This document shows, in pieces, positions 51,973 through 61,553 of a stretch of 64,000 nt of DNA (the stretch's first letter is position 1; every line of letters begins with the position of its first letter). The notes below the pieces were generated by a model. The model worked only from the letters and a program-made list of their open reading frames with translations. It was not told the origin of the DNA and made no database searches. This DNA comes from Dermanyssus gallinae (taxonomy: Eukaryota > Arthropoda > Arachnida > Mesostigmata > Dermanyssidae). The stretch is taken from positions 623,001 to 687,000 of the forward strand of contig QVRM01006816.1 of NCBI GenBank assembly GCA_003439945.1. Reading direction: 5' to 3'. Made by a program: the position numbers and the translations under genes.

Positions 51973-52466
51973 ATATATTTTTTTTTTTTTTAAATATTTT
52001 TTTATTTATATATATTCGATTTTGCTTATTTATATGTCTATGAAAGGATACATTTAATATTATTAATTTTCAGGGCTACAGAGAAATACGATTTAAACAG
52101 TCTATGAATACAAACATGTCCATGAAGACAGCACCACATAAACAGACAAGCAGGTAGGCTGACAAACATTCAACAGTCACCCAGACATGCATACGCCTAT
52201 GCATGATATGACAAACCTTGACAACAGGATCCGTTCGACAGAGTTGGGTGGGGATGTGCAAGGTCCCGGATGCGGACCTCGAACCACGACGTCTCCTCAC
52301 GCGACCGGATCACTCGTGCCGATGTGATTGTGGCCGTCGTCGTCGTCAAGGTCGGCGACGAATAAGAATTCAGAGCAGCTACCGGCTCTGTGACGACACG
52401 AACGATCATGCCGACCATCACGGCGACGACAAAGCGCATGACTCGAAGATGGACGCGCCCCATCAT
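50101..52466 (-). CDS. Ser: Serrate/Jagged-type DSL Notch ligand, N-terminal part (3 exons, 3' incomplete)
   Basis: Joining 52466-52217, 50575-50477 and 50213-50101 gives one open frame of 154 residues. Both junctions keep the frame (phase 1 both times), and exon 3 ends in phase 0. The product has a signal peptide (about residues 1-31), a Thr-rich linker (about 38-60) and then the MNNL/C2-like domain that opens Delta, Serrate and Jagged proteins: SWFEVRI, NGSCC, CNTYFRLCLKEYQ, RNCTLG and HRWT line up in order with conserved family blocks. DSL ligands are type I membrane proteins that bind Notch on the neighbouring cell. FRLCLKEYQ and the RWT block resemble Serrate/Jagged; Delta normally has KHYQ. 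The rest of MNNL, the DSL domain, EGF repeats and anchor were not found. Family membership is firm; the choice of Serrate over Delta is an inference from short motifs. Confidence 0.85.
50214..50476 (-). other. Intron 2 of the Notch ligand (263 bp)
   Basis: A short phase-1 intron bounded by GTGAGT and TTTCAG, with a 46-bp (AT)n tract at 50372-50417 in its middle. The consensus sites and the preserved frame across it are the main support for exons 2 and 3. Confidence 0.8.
50372..50417. repeat. (AT)n inside intron 2 of the Notch ligand
   Basis: 46 bp of AT only 60 bp from exon 2, a potentially length-variable element close to a splice site. Confidence 0.95.
50477..50575 (-). CDS. Ser: Notch ligand exon 2: central MNNL segment (FRLCLKEYQ)
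   Basis: This is a 99-nt exon with acceptor TTGTTTGTCAACAG| and a strong donor TACC|GTGAGT. It reads GPMDGRRCPVGSIC, then NTYFRLCLKEYQ, then RYARVEY; the first glycine codon is completed by the last base of exon 1. FRLCLKEYQ is the most diagnostic motif in the window and matches the core of the MNNL domain in Serrate/Jagged proteins. Cysteines at residues 91, 97 and 104, with C81 and C82 from exon 1, follow the family pattern. The stretch between the CC pair and the next cysteine is short. Confidence 0.88.
50987..51060. repeat. AT-rich tract inside intron 1
   Basis: AT dinucleotides broken by AATATATAATAT; followed by the second copy of the GAATAACC segment. Confidence 0.9.
51889..51980. repeat. 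AT-rich tract plus T run inside intron 1
   Basis: About 90 bp of AT with TTTA breaks, then a run of T before AAATATTTTTTTATT. Confidence 0.9.
52217..52466 (-). CDS. Ser: Notch ligand exon 1: signal peptide and first MNNL strand
   Basis: This exon encodes 83 residues plus one base. The start chosen is the first ATG of the frame (52466); the frame is open further upstream but only with non-ATG codons. The context ACAATGATG has A at -3, and a second Met follows directly. Residues 10-25 (MRFVVAVMVGMIVRVV) form a hydrophobic signal core, with likely cleavage near VTEPVAA at 25-31. A linker with TLTTTTATIT follows, then SWFEVRIRDL and LSNGSCCQ, equivalent to the FELEI...NGNCC start of Jagged MNNL. 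The exon ends CAAG|GTTTGT, a usable donor although T at intron +3 is uncommon. An alternative start is the Met at 52439 (residue 10), which keeps the hydrophobic core. Confidence 0.8.
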
Positions 52467-53030
52467 TGTCCTGAACTTGCACGCACGTAGCAGCGGGGCC
52501 GTATGTTCCCCGCTATGTGCGACGTTTTCTTGCCTCGTCGATGTCGTCGTCGTTTTGTTGTTGTTGTTGTTGTACTTTACTTTCGGCGGAGTTTTCTTGT
52601 GTTGTTTGTTTTTAATTTGTTTATTTCGTTCCTTTACGGAAACAGCCCAGCGGAACAACCTAAGGCTACAACCGCCAGCCAGCCAGCCCACCCCTCCGCG
52701 GAATCCGGTGGCAGCGTTTGCTTCTTTGTCCTGCGTGCGCTATTCTGCACCAGCCATGCTACCGCCGACGAAAATGGAAAAAGGAGACGTTTTTCGTTGC
52801 TGTCGCTATCGACGGCACCGCCACGGTGGCAGGTGGACACATCCGACGTTTGTCACGAGTCCGGTGTCCGTCATCAATCAGCCCGGGGCGGGTCGCAGCA
52901 CAGTTCGTTCGGCAGACACGGGCCAGACTCGACACACAGCATCGACGCCGCGAACTTCTGTCGGGGCGGCCGTCCCGCAGGCAAGCAGTGCTAAGTTCAT
53001 TAAGAAGTCGAGCTAAAAATCATGTCTGAT
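52467..53030 (-). promoter_or_regulatory. Presumed 5' UTR and promoter-side region of the Notch ligand
   Basis: Immediately upstream of the start codon (reading the minus strand) lies a TTG-rich run on the plus strand at 52545-52575, then about 350 bp of GC-rich, repeat-poor DNA (52640-53000). All three plus frames stay open for 100 codons or more there, probably because of base composition. No TATA box or initiator could be identified and the transcription start is unknown. Function is inferred only from position. Confidence 0.35.
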
Positions 53031-55254
53031 CAGCACCCTCATCATGATCATGATCATCCTCATCATCCTCATCACCATCACCACCACCACCATCAAATGA
53101 GAGCAGCGTGTTTGTGATGAGCGTGAAGTATGTTCACCACCGCCGCCGCTATCGCTGCGTCGACAAACACGGATATCGTCGTTCCAACAAGCACCTCCAT
53201 CCTTGGCCTAGTCGGTTTTGTCGTTGTCGTCGTCGTCGTCGTCGTCTTCGTCATGATGGTGTCGTTGTCTTCGGTTGTTGTTGTTGTTGTTGTCGTCGTG
53301 GTTGACTTCATCAACCCGAAGTTCCCCGAAGACAACAAACAGAAGAGGACTAAGAAGATGATGATGATGATGATGATGACGAAAATCGAGAACGGGTAGA
53401 ACAGACAGCAGAAGCAGTAGCAGCAGCAGCAGCACTGTGTATCCATTCGAGGGTTCGAGTCCCGAGTCACGGTTCTTGACGTGTGCAGCTGCACCGCCAC
53501 CAGCTGCACCGTCAACTGCACCACCACCACCACCTTCACCACCACGAGCTCCAAGAAAGCGAAACACTTCAGTTGAGTTGCACGAAACACGAACACACAT
53601 ACACCCACGTAGGCACGCACGTAGTGCTACACGTAATGTCACAACATTAACAACAACAATAACGTCGACAATAAAGCCGGCAAAAACAACAACATCAGCA
53701 GTGAGGCTGAAAGAAATTGATTCTGTGTGGAGGTCGATTTGAACAATGACGGGCGCAGTACTTTACGCGGTTCGCCCTGTGTTCTTGGCCACATTCAACC
53801 AATTTACCAGCCAACCAGTCGTAGTTGATTAGTAGTTAATCGGTCGGAGCTGGTCGGATGGAGAACGACAGAACCGAGGTTACTGAGCGAGTATTACTCG
53901 GTAGGCGCCGACGACGACGAATCCGGTAGAAGAATGATGGCAAGTGTCATGTTATTATCATGAAGAATTAGGGTTGCAGGGTAACGGCAGCCGCCATGAC
54001 AGCGCGCTACTGGTGGCAGCATTTGTCTGTTGTCGTCCTGCTACGTTGTTGGTTTTTTGGTGTTCGAAAAAGTCGAATCGTCTATCTGTCAGCACAGAAC
54101 CGAATCGTACGGTATGGATATGAGCGACAACACAGCCAACAAATACGCCCATATGCGCACGTCAACTCAGCGTTGTCAGCAGCGACTTTTACTGACGACG
54201 TATATATGACGACGACGACGGTGACAATGGCTATTACGTACAATGCGTGCAGTGCACGATAAACGTCCGCATGATGCACAACCGGTCGGCCATATCGAGG
54301 CGACGATGATGGCGTTGATGACGGTATTGACGAGGATGACAACAATAGTATTAATAATAAAACGAATACTAATAAGAATAAGAATAATAATAACAATAAC
54401 AATAATAACGGACAACAACGATTTTCAACTGCTCGTCGACGTCTTGCACACGTCGATTCGGCGGCTCACTCAAAATACTACACACTTGCACTGGCACTTG
54501 CTAACACATTGTTGGTTGGTTGATTGATTGTCAATCATTTGTTTAACTGCACAAGATAAGTGCACCTCGAAATGCACAACAATATCGGACTAGCTCAGAG
54601 GGGTCGGAAGATGGCGATGATGATATTGATGTTGTAGTGTTTGTTGTTCTAGTTCTTCTGGTTGTTGTTGTTGTTGTTCTAATTATTGCTGCAATTGTTG
54701 TTGTTTCCGTTGTTGATGATAATTCGTTTGACAAAGATTTCGTCGCATAAAGTGTGGTTCTCCTCCACCCGTTCGACTATATGATGCAGGCTGCTACTGT
54801 GCACACACCAGCAAGTCGCGAGCAGCAGGGAGAGCGCAGATCTCTAGAGAAAAACTGCTGAAAATGCTTTGCTCTGAGAAGCTCTGCTTTGCTTTGCTTT
54901 GAGACGCTCGTGTCGTGTCGTCGAGACCGCGACACGAGACGATTTTGTCTGTCTGTGGGTAAAAACAACACGGATACAAATACGACATGTAGCAGGTAGA
55001 AGGTAGGAAGCAGCGAACGTAGTAGACAGACGCTCTGGAGACCTGTTAGGTTCGGGCTCTCAGATTTCAAATCACTACTACAGCAACAACAACAACAACT
55101 CGAGATACGACACGGCGATACAGCTTATGACACAGCAGATCAGCACGTGACGCTACGCACAACACGTCGATGTGGAAACGCACATCAACTGCCGACGACA
55201 CGCAGATCAACAACGACCGATCCGATCGATACACGCTGGATATCGAACAAATTG

Positions 55255-55342
55255 TTGATATTGTTGTTCTTCTTGTTGTTGATGTGTTGTTGTAGTTGTT
55301 GATATTGTTGTTCTTCTTGTTGTTGATGTGTTGTTGTAGTTG
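55255..55342 (-). repeat. Perfect 44-bp tandem duplication in a TTG array
   Basis: TTGATATTGTTGTTCTTCTT starts at 55255 and 55299 and the two 44-bp units are identical; TTG/CTG repeats continue to about 55410. Confidence 0.9.
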
Positions 55343-57924
55343 TTGTTGTTGTTGTTGTTGTTGTTGTTGAAGCTGCTGTTGTTGCTGTTGCTGCTGCTGC
55401 TGTTGCGGGTGCATCCAGCAACGGAGGAGTTCGCGTTGGGTTGAGAAGTTACTACGAACAACGTTAAAAAAGCGTTCCGTTATAGTACCGGCCGATAATG
55501 TAAAAGTGTTGTGGTTAAAGTTGTCGTTGTCGATGTTGCTGTTGTAGTTGTTGTTGTTTTTCTCTTTCACCGTTAGTTGTATGTCTAGCACACACGTCAG
55601 ATGTGGTCGTATGTGCAAGTTGTACATCAATCGATGATTTTACATATCTATTTCTCTTCCTCTGTTTCTGATTCTTCTTTTTTCTTCTTCTTCTCCTTTG
55701 TTTTCTTATTTCATTGAGCCTTTTACGTGCTCGTTTTGTTTGCGCCCCCCGGCGCTGGTATTTTTTCTGTCTTCTTAAACGTATTCTTTCGTTTTCTTAA
55801 TCTTCTTGCTCCTCCGCCTTCTCTTCCTACTTACTTTTTCCACAATCCTATTTTTCGTTCGGTGATTTCGTCGTTGATAACGTCTTCACAGAGATCACGC
55901 GCGCGTCCTCCCGTACTGCTGTATGGGAGCCGGCTGGCCTGAGCGTTGGGGCGCTGCGACTGACGGAATCAACAGCAACAACAACAACAACAATAACGGA
56001 GACAGCGACGATGCCAACAACGGCCACGATGACACTGACAACAATGCCAGCAACCACAATGCCTCCAACAACTATGACAACCACGCCACCATGACACCTC
56101 CGCTAGCGAACGTGTCGGGGGTGCGGTGGGGTGGGGTGGCGGGGGTTAGTTAGAAGGAGAAGGAGGAGAAGTGATGAGGCCAGACAAACAGTAATGATCG
56201 TGCGATGCTGATGAAGAACGTCTTATCTCCAATGTCATCAGCAGTAGCATCAACAGCAGCACTGGTGCAACCGTAGTTTATCGTAGTAGTAGTTGTAGTT
56301 GCAGTTGTTCTAGTAGTAGTAGAAGCAGTTGATAGTTGTAGCGTGTAGTCCAATTAGTAGCCTACAATTCGTCGTCGTTGTCGTTGTAGTAGTTTGTTGT
56401 AACAATTGTAATACACGCGGTGTCACAACGACGACGACGACGATGACAAGACTCGGGTGACAGGTGGTCACGTTCCAAATGATTATGATGATGATGACAA
56501 CGCGAGCGACAACAGCAACAATGTCGGCAAGTCGAAAGAAGAGGATCGAGAAATCGGTAGCGCACAGTAGGGTAAGCGCTAGTTTCACCTACTGGGTCTA
56601 CCCGTTTTCCGCCGGCTTGCCTGCTTGTCTGCTCTGCCTATACGCCCTTGTCTTTGGCAAGATGTGACGTCGATGCGTCGTTGGTTAGCAGTGGTTAGCG
56701 GCGGCGGCGGACGGTGGGTGAAATCGGTGAAACCACTGGAACGCCAACAACGACACCAATAGCAACAATGTCAACCTCAACAAGGATTACACGTATAGTT
56801 GGTCGCACGTTCGTTAACAGCACGAAGAAGAAGAAGAAGAAAAGACGATGATGGTGTTGATTATGAAGATGATGATGGCGATGGAGATGATGATGATGAA
56901 GAGGAAAAAGACCCAAGCAGGTAGCCTGGTTGTGGCTCCCAATCAAATGAGAACGTGAGAAACAACAACAACAGCAGCCAGGATGACGCGGAGAAGAAGG
57001 ATACGGCTGGTTACGGCCAGTCAGCTCGACCGACCAACGAAGACGAAAGCGACAATAGAGTCTACGGGGAGACTCTATGGTAATGATGGTGGTGGTTAAT
57101 TCACTCCTGCCAGAGAAAGAGCGCGCGCACTCGGCTGTCGGTCTGTCTGTCTGTATGTCCGTCCGTCCGTCCGCGCGGAGACACCACTAACTACTTACTA
57201 CGAGATGGAATCGCGCGAGAACTCGGCTTTGCTTGGTCTCTTGGTTACTATACGGTAGACCACGTCGCAATCGTATTTGCTACAAGACGTATTTGCTTGA
57301 AGTCAACGAGACAATTTGCTGCTGTTTGTGCGTGCTTGCTTGCTTGTGTTGACGATCGGTGATCGAATGATGAACTTTCTACGCTGATGACATTGTAGTA
57401 TCAGACACACCCAGACACACGAAACTCTCCGAGCTCTTTTGCGACGAAACTGGCACAAAACTATTAGGGGTGCTTTTGCCGCGCGATTGGTTCGCGCGTT
57501 ATCGTGGTCGTAGCAATCGTAGTAGTAGTTGTTGTTGTTCTTATTGTTGTTGTTGTTGTTGTTATGGTGGTTATGATTTGACAGAGTTGTATGGTATGTC
57601 CAGCAGAACCGGCAGCGTTGATTTGATGACAACAGCAACAACAACAACACTCATAGCAAGAACACCGTTAGCAGTAGCAGTAACCGTAGTAGGTTAAACA
57701 CCAGCGAAATGATGACAATAAATTATTTTCATCATCTAATCATTCATCAACACAGCATATCACGCATCGTCGCATCGTTAGCCAGCGGGTGGTGGTTGAT
57801 TACGCCATGCGACGTTCGAAGACGTTCAACAGGTACAAATATCCAAGTCGAAGAATCAATTGATCAATCATCAGTCAATCAATAAATCAGTCACAAGCTG
57901 CATTAGTAGAACACCTTAGTAGCA

Positions 57925-57940
57925 GCAGCAGCAGCAGCAA
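57925..57940 (+). repeat. (CAG)n, about 5 units
   Basis: Short CAG/AGC run; similar ones at 58088-58102 and near 58845. Confidence 0.85.
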
Positions 57941-58924
57941 AACACCATCTGCAGTGGAGGAAGAAGCAGAAGAACGTGATGATATTGTCCGGCTTGTTTG
58001 TTGTATTAACTACTGCTACTACGCACCCGTTGTTGCCACCACAGCCAGCACCACTCAGTATCACTACTGCTACCACTATTACTACAACAGCAGCAGCAGC
58101 AGCAAGAAGATGTTCCGGTAGCTAGAACCACGATCCGCGCGCCGGCTCTGAGCTTAGCAACAACAACAACAACAGCAGTAGCAGCTAGTTAGCTAAGTTA
58201 GCGGGTAAACTCCTCGTCGTCGTCGTTGTCGTCCACTGTCGTCGATTTTACTGCTGTTGCTGCGGCCGTCGCGCTGTCTGATGAGAGACTATGATGTCGT
58301 CGATCCGGCCGTGCATCATACGAGTATGTGTGAGTGTGCATACATTGTTACATGCATGCAGGCATGTGGCGGCATGCGCCACTGACACGATCTGACTCAC
58401 TCACTCACTCAGGGCGCGCGCCAAATTTAAATTCCGGATGACAACGATGTCGTTGCCTTTGACACTGAGAACGACCACGACAACAACAACAACAATAACA
58501 ACGACGGCGGGGACGGCGGCAACGACGACAGTAATAGTGATGATGATGATGATAGTGCGAGCAGAAACGTCTGCTTGTTGCGCGCAATTTGTTACACCAG
58601 AATCAACAGCGACGACAACAATACGACATCGTTGTCGTCGTCATAGTCCAACCAGCCTACGGAGTGGCACTACCGACCGACCGATCGAACGAGCATTCGT
58701 TCACGACTGACAGACTCAGCGCGGCGCAGAGCAGCACTCACACACATATAGTAGAAGAAGAAACATTATGATGAGCCGGCCGGCGCGAGTCGTCCGTCCG
58801 CCGTCACCCGCACCCTCTGCCCGCCGCTGCCGCTGACGCCGCCGCAGCAGCAGCAGACGCCGCCGCTGCTACCGCCGCCGCCGCTCCTCACTCTACTCTA
58901 CTACTACGACTAGTACTACAGAAA

Positions 58925-59055
58925 CAGCGGCGGCGGCGGCGGCGGCGGAGGCTTCAGCGGCAGCGGTGACGGCCGCAGCTTCAGCGGCGGCGGCGGCGAT
59001 TTCAGCGGCGGCGGCGATTTTAGCGGCGGCGGCGGTCGTTTCAGCGCGGCGGCCA
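58925..59055. repeat. CGG-rich imperfect minisatellite
   Basis: About six units of the form AGCGGCGGCGGCGATTTC, 18-30 bp each, plus a pure GGC run. Both strands stay open as Ala-rich repeats. GC content is far above the surroundings and G-quadruplex formation is plausible. Confidence 0.75.
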
Positions 59056-59399
59056 CTGTTCAAGGCGCTCCTCCTGTTTGTAGTATTGGTGGTAGTGGTA
59101 GTGGTTGGTGGTAGTGATCGACCGCCGTGGAGTGTCTTGTTGTGGTGGTGAATTGATGATGGGTGAATTGATGAATAGATACCCAGCAGCAGCGGCAGCG
59201 GCGGAAAGAACCACGCGGCGGCGGCGGACGGATTGACTGCTGCTGGCGGCTGGCTGAATAGATGGTAGACACTGCTACCTTCGTCTTGGTCGTGGCTTGT
59301 GGTGGTGGTGGTGGAGATGGTGGTGGTGGTGGTGGTAATGGGTTGTAGGTTGTGGGTTGGTAGAGATGGATGGATTGATGATGGTGCGCGGTGCAACAC

Positions 59400-59708
59400 G
59401 ACCGACCGAACGGTGAGCTTGCTCCGGAGAGGGCAAGCGAAAGATTCGAGACAAGAAGATAGACGAGAAAGCCGGGCGAAGGGCGAGATGGTGCGAGAGA
59501 GAGAAAGAAGTACAGAAGAGCGCGGAAAAGACCGATCAAAAACAAGAGCAACGACAACGACGTGAAAGAAAACGACGAGACAGAGAGTTTGTAATAAACT
59601 GATGAAAAGGTAGACAATAACAAACAGACCGAGGTCGAGAGACGATCCAGAGAGAGAGAGAGAGACAAATGTTGCGAGAGAAAGAACAAAAGAGACTGGG
59701 AAAAGCAG

Positions 59709-59740
<32 letters not shown>

Positions 59741-59910
59741 GAATAAGCCCAGAAGAAACAGCGGCGAGACAATGCCAGAAAGAAAGACTACGACAGAGAC
59801 TAGACAGGCGGATTGAAAGAGCGAGCGGTTGAGATCGAATAGAGAGAAAGAAGAAACATAAAGAGAACAGAAAGAGAAATGTGAGGGAAATAAAAGATTC
59901 TCTGCTTCAG
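59400..59910 (+). repeat. Long purine-rich strand (GA/AAG)
   Basis: The plus strand is strongly biased to A and G over about 500 bp, with pure GA runs at 59652-59665 and 59728-59742. The bias leaves the minus strand stop-free as Ser/Leu/Phe-rich frames of more than 250 codons. Confidence 0.75.
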
Positions 59911-60053
59911 CAACAGCAGCAGCGGCGGGTCGACGGAAAGGGTCGGTCGCCAACCAGCCGATGGATGAGCACACAATCCTGAGCGAGCAGGCAGCAGTAC
60001 TCGCTTGATGTATCATGGTCTTCGTCGGTACCGTTGTTGTACTGTCGTCGTTG

Positions 60054-60135
60054 TCATCATCATCATCATCACCACCACCACCACCACCTCCATCACCATC
60101 ATCATCACTGTCGTCATCATCATCATCATCTTCTT
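60054..60135 (+). repeat. (CAT)n/(CAC)n array
   Basis: CAT and CAC trinucleotides over about 80 bp; frames read poly-His on one strand and poly-Asp on the other. Confidence 0.9.
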
Positions 60136-60439
60136 CTGCTTCTTCCACCACCTCCTTCTAGTCCTCATTGGATGACACTCACAATACTTACGCATCGGTT
60201 CGCAGTACTTGTCATCGGTACGTCAGTACGTACCACAGTCACTCACCCCACCAAAACAATACATGTAGCATCACCACCAACAGACACCAACCAGCATTTC
60301 CTCCAGACAGCCAGACAGACAGGCAAAGTCAATCGCCGGCGGGGTGGTCGCAGTTAGTTCGTTGGTGCAGAAACGAGAAAGTCAGCGAACGGCAGGTAGA
60401 GTGGCGCGCGGCCATGCTTCTGCCACACAAGGACTGTTG

Positions 60440-60540
60440 GGAAAACCCTATGCCGGATGGAGGAATGCCGGATAGCTTAACATGTCCGGCCCTCGGTGCA
60501 TTGAAGATATATCTCAAGTTAAATTTCAAGCTCGTAAGGG
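60440..60540. repeat. Diverged repeat shared with 61334-61425
   Basis: GGGAAAACCCT, then CCGGCCCTCG and ATTGAAGATATATCTCA here correspond in order to GGGGAAACTCT, GGCCGGCCCTTG and ATTGAAGATATACCTCA at 61334-61402. The spacing differs by small indels. Probably fragments of one interspersed repeat family; type unknown. Confidence 0.45.
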
Positions 60541-60844
60541 ATGGAGGATGATCTAGAATTAAAAACAAACTCCTTAAAAAATGTGTTAATTCTAGGTAAA
60601 GAATTGCCGTTGTCAATAGAATAGATCGAACGAGATGAAGAAATAAATGAGCGAGAATTGGAGAGGGATAGTGTGCGTGTGTGAGAGAGAGGGAAACGTG
60701 AGATAAAAGAAAATAGGAAAGGAGAAAGAACAAAGCACAATTAAAATAACGATTGGAAAAGTAGAGTAAACGAAGAATCTTCTGTAGCGCCGGCAGCGCT
60801 TTCAGTACCAATGAGCCCTGCACGGATCTACTCTGCTCTTCTGC

Positions 60845-61053
60845 TAGTGTTAAACTGTTCTCGGGCTGGCTAACCTTCAGCCAACTTCATTTAACGTCCA
60901 CGGGACTGCTTTAGCATTGCTTCGTGAGACGGAGCCCATAAATGTACCATGTGCAATGGTGGGACTCGAACCCGTGCTGCTGCTGCTGCACCAATGTGTC
61001 TCCTCCGGTCGCGAGGCGCACGTTAATGCACCACCACGCCATCACCGGGCTCG
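60845..61053 (-). mobile_element. tRNA-derived SINE, copy 2 (same family as 3275)
   Basis: Read on the minus strand it starts GAGCCCGGTGATGGCGTGGTGG, as in copy 1. It keeps CGCCTCGCGACCGGAGGAGACACAT, the B box GGTTCGAGTCC (60962-60972), then CTCCGTCT-CACGAAGCAATG, CAGTCCCGTGGACGTTAAA, GTTGGCTGAAGG and CAGCCCGAGAACAGTTTAA. The variable-arm position is filled by a CAG/GCA run at about 60974-60990, absent from copy 1. It sits beside mariner and other repeat remains. Confidence 0.75.
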
Positions 61054-61333
61054 ATTGCTGGTGTTGATGGTGGTAATAGTACAGCCACTCTCGTCATAGC
61101 AATCTGCTAACTGAAACAACAACAACAGAAGCTGAAGCAATCCGTGAGCTAGACGACTCCAGTGTCGCCGCAGCTAAACCTATTCAAGAGGCACTTAGTG
61201 TACTCGAGGTCATAGTTAGTAGCCGTATGGTTGAGTCATGCTGCTTGTTCATTGTAGATAAATGATCATAAAGCATGCATCGCTGCTGTTGCTGCTGAAG
61301 ATCAGCGGTCATGGTCCCGTCACTAGGGCCGTT

Positions 61334-61425
61334 GGGGAAACTCTGGATATTTCATGTAATGGCCGGCCCTTGTACGCGTGCGGGAGTACCTCATTGAAGA
61401 TATACCTCATGGTCATGCAGGGGGA
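61334..61425. repeat. Diverged repeat, second copy
   Basis: Partner of 60440-60540 in the same orientation, on the other side of SINE copy 2. Homology is patchy and no ends are defined. Confidence 0.45.
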
Positions 61426-61508
61426 ACACGGAGGATTGTACGCTCGAGCACCAGAGAAGTTTGGAGAATGTACACACGAGACTGTGTGAAAAGTTGGGGA
61501 AATTATCG

Positions 61509-61553
61509 AATATCTAATTTGGATCATTTCGAAATTTATCGAAATTAGATATT
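61509..61553. repeat. AT-rich inverted repeat (12-bp arms)
   Basis: AATATCTAATTT at 61509-61520 is the reverse complement of AAATTAGATATT at 61542-61553, separated by 21 nt. It may be the core of a small palindromic element or simply a local foldback. It lies between the SINE copy 2 region and the mariner fragments. Confidence 0.6.

Larger units (their letters stand above)
50576..52216 (-). other. Intron 1 of the Notch ligand (1641 bp)
   Basis: This phase-1 intron runs from GTTTGT to CAACAG. It contains three long AT-rich tracts (50809-50844, 50987-51060, 51889-51980), a run of ten G at about 51648, and two copies of a roughly 45-bp non-repeat segment ending AAAAGTTGAATAACC (50845-50881 and 51061-51107), each directly after an AT tract. 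The 51180-51880 stretch is complex sequence in which I see no gene. Confidence 0.75.
53031..60440. other. Non-coding, trinucleotide-repeat-rich upstream region
   Basis: CAT/GAT runs (53040-53096, 53357-53380, 60054-60135), TTG arrays (53215-53310, 54655-54710, 55250-55410, 57520-57570), CAA arrays (57625-57655, 58160-58185, 58478-58503), CAG runs, a CGG-rich minisatellite (58925-59055) and a purine-rich strand (59400-59900). A lone B-box-like GGGTTCGAGTCCC at 53453-53465 follows a CAG run. The largest open frame (minus 59060-60151) starts at a non-ATG codon and is low-complexity. No gene is supported. Confidence 0.55.

Noticed and set aside
52467..52691. Upstream extension of Notch-ligand exon 1 to 52691
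   Set aside because: The frame begins at a GTG codon and contains a poly-Asn CAA run; the first ATG (52466) is followed by a good signal peptide.
59060..60151. 363-codon minus-strand open frame, the longest in the window
   Set aside because: Starts at GTG, is low-complexity throughout, and exists because of a purine-rich opposite strand.
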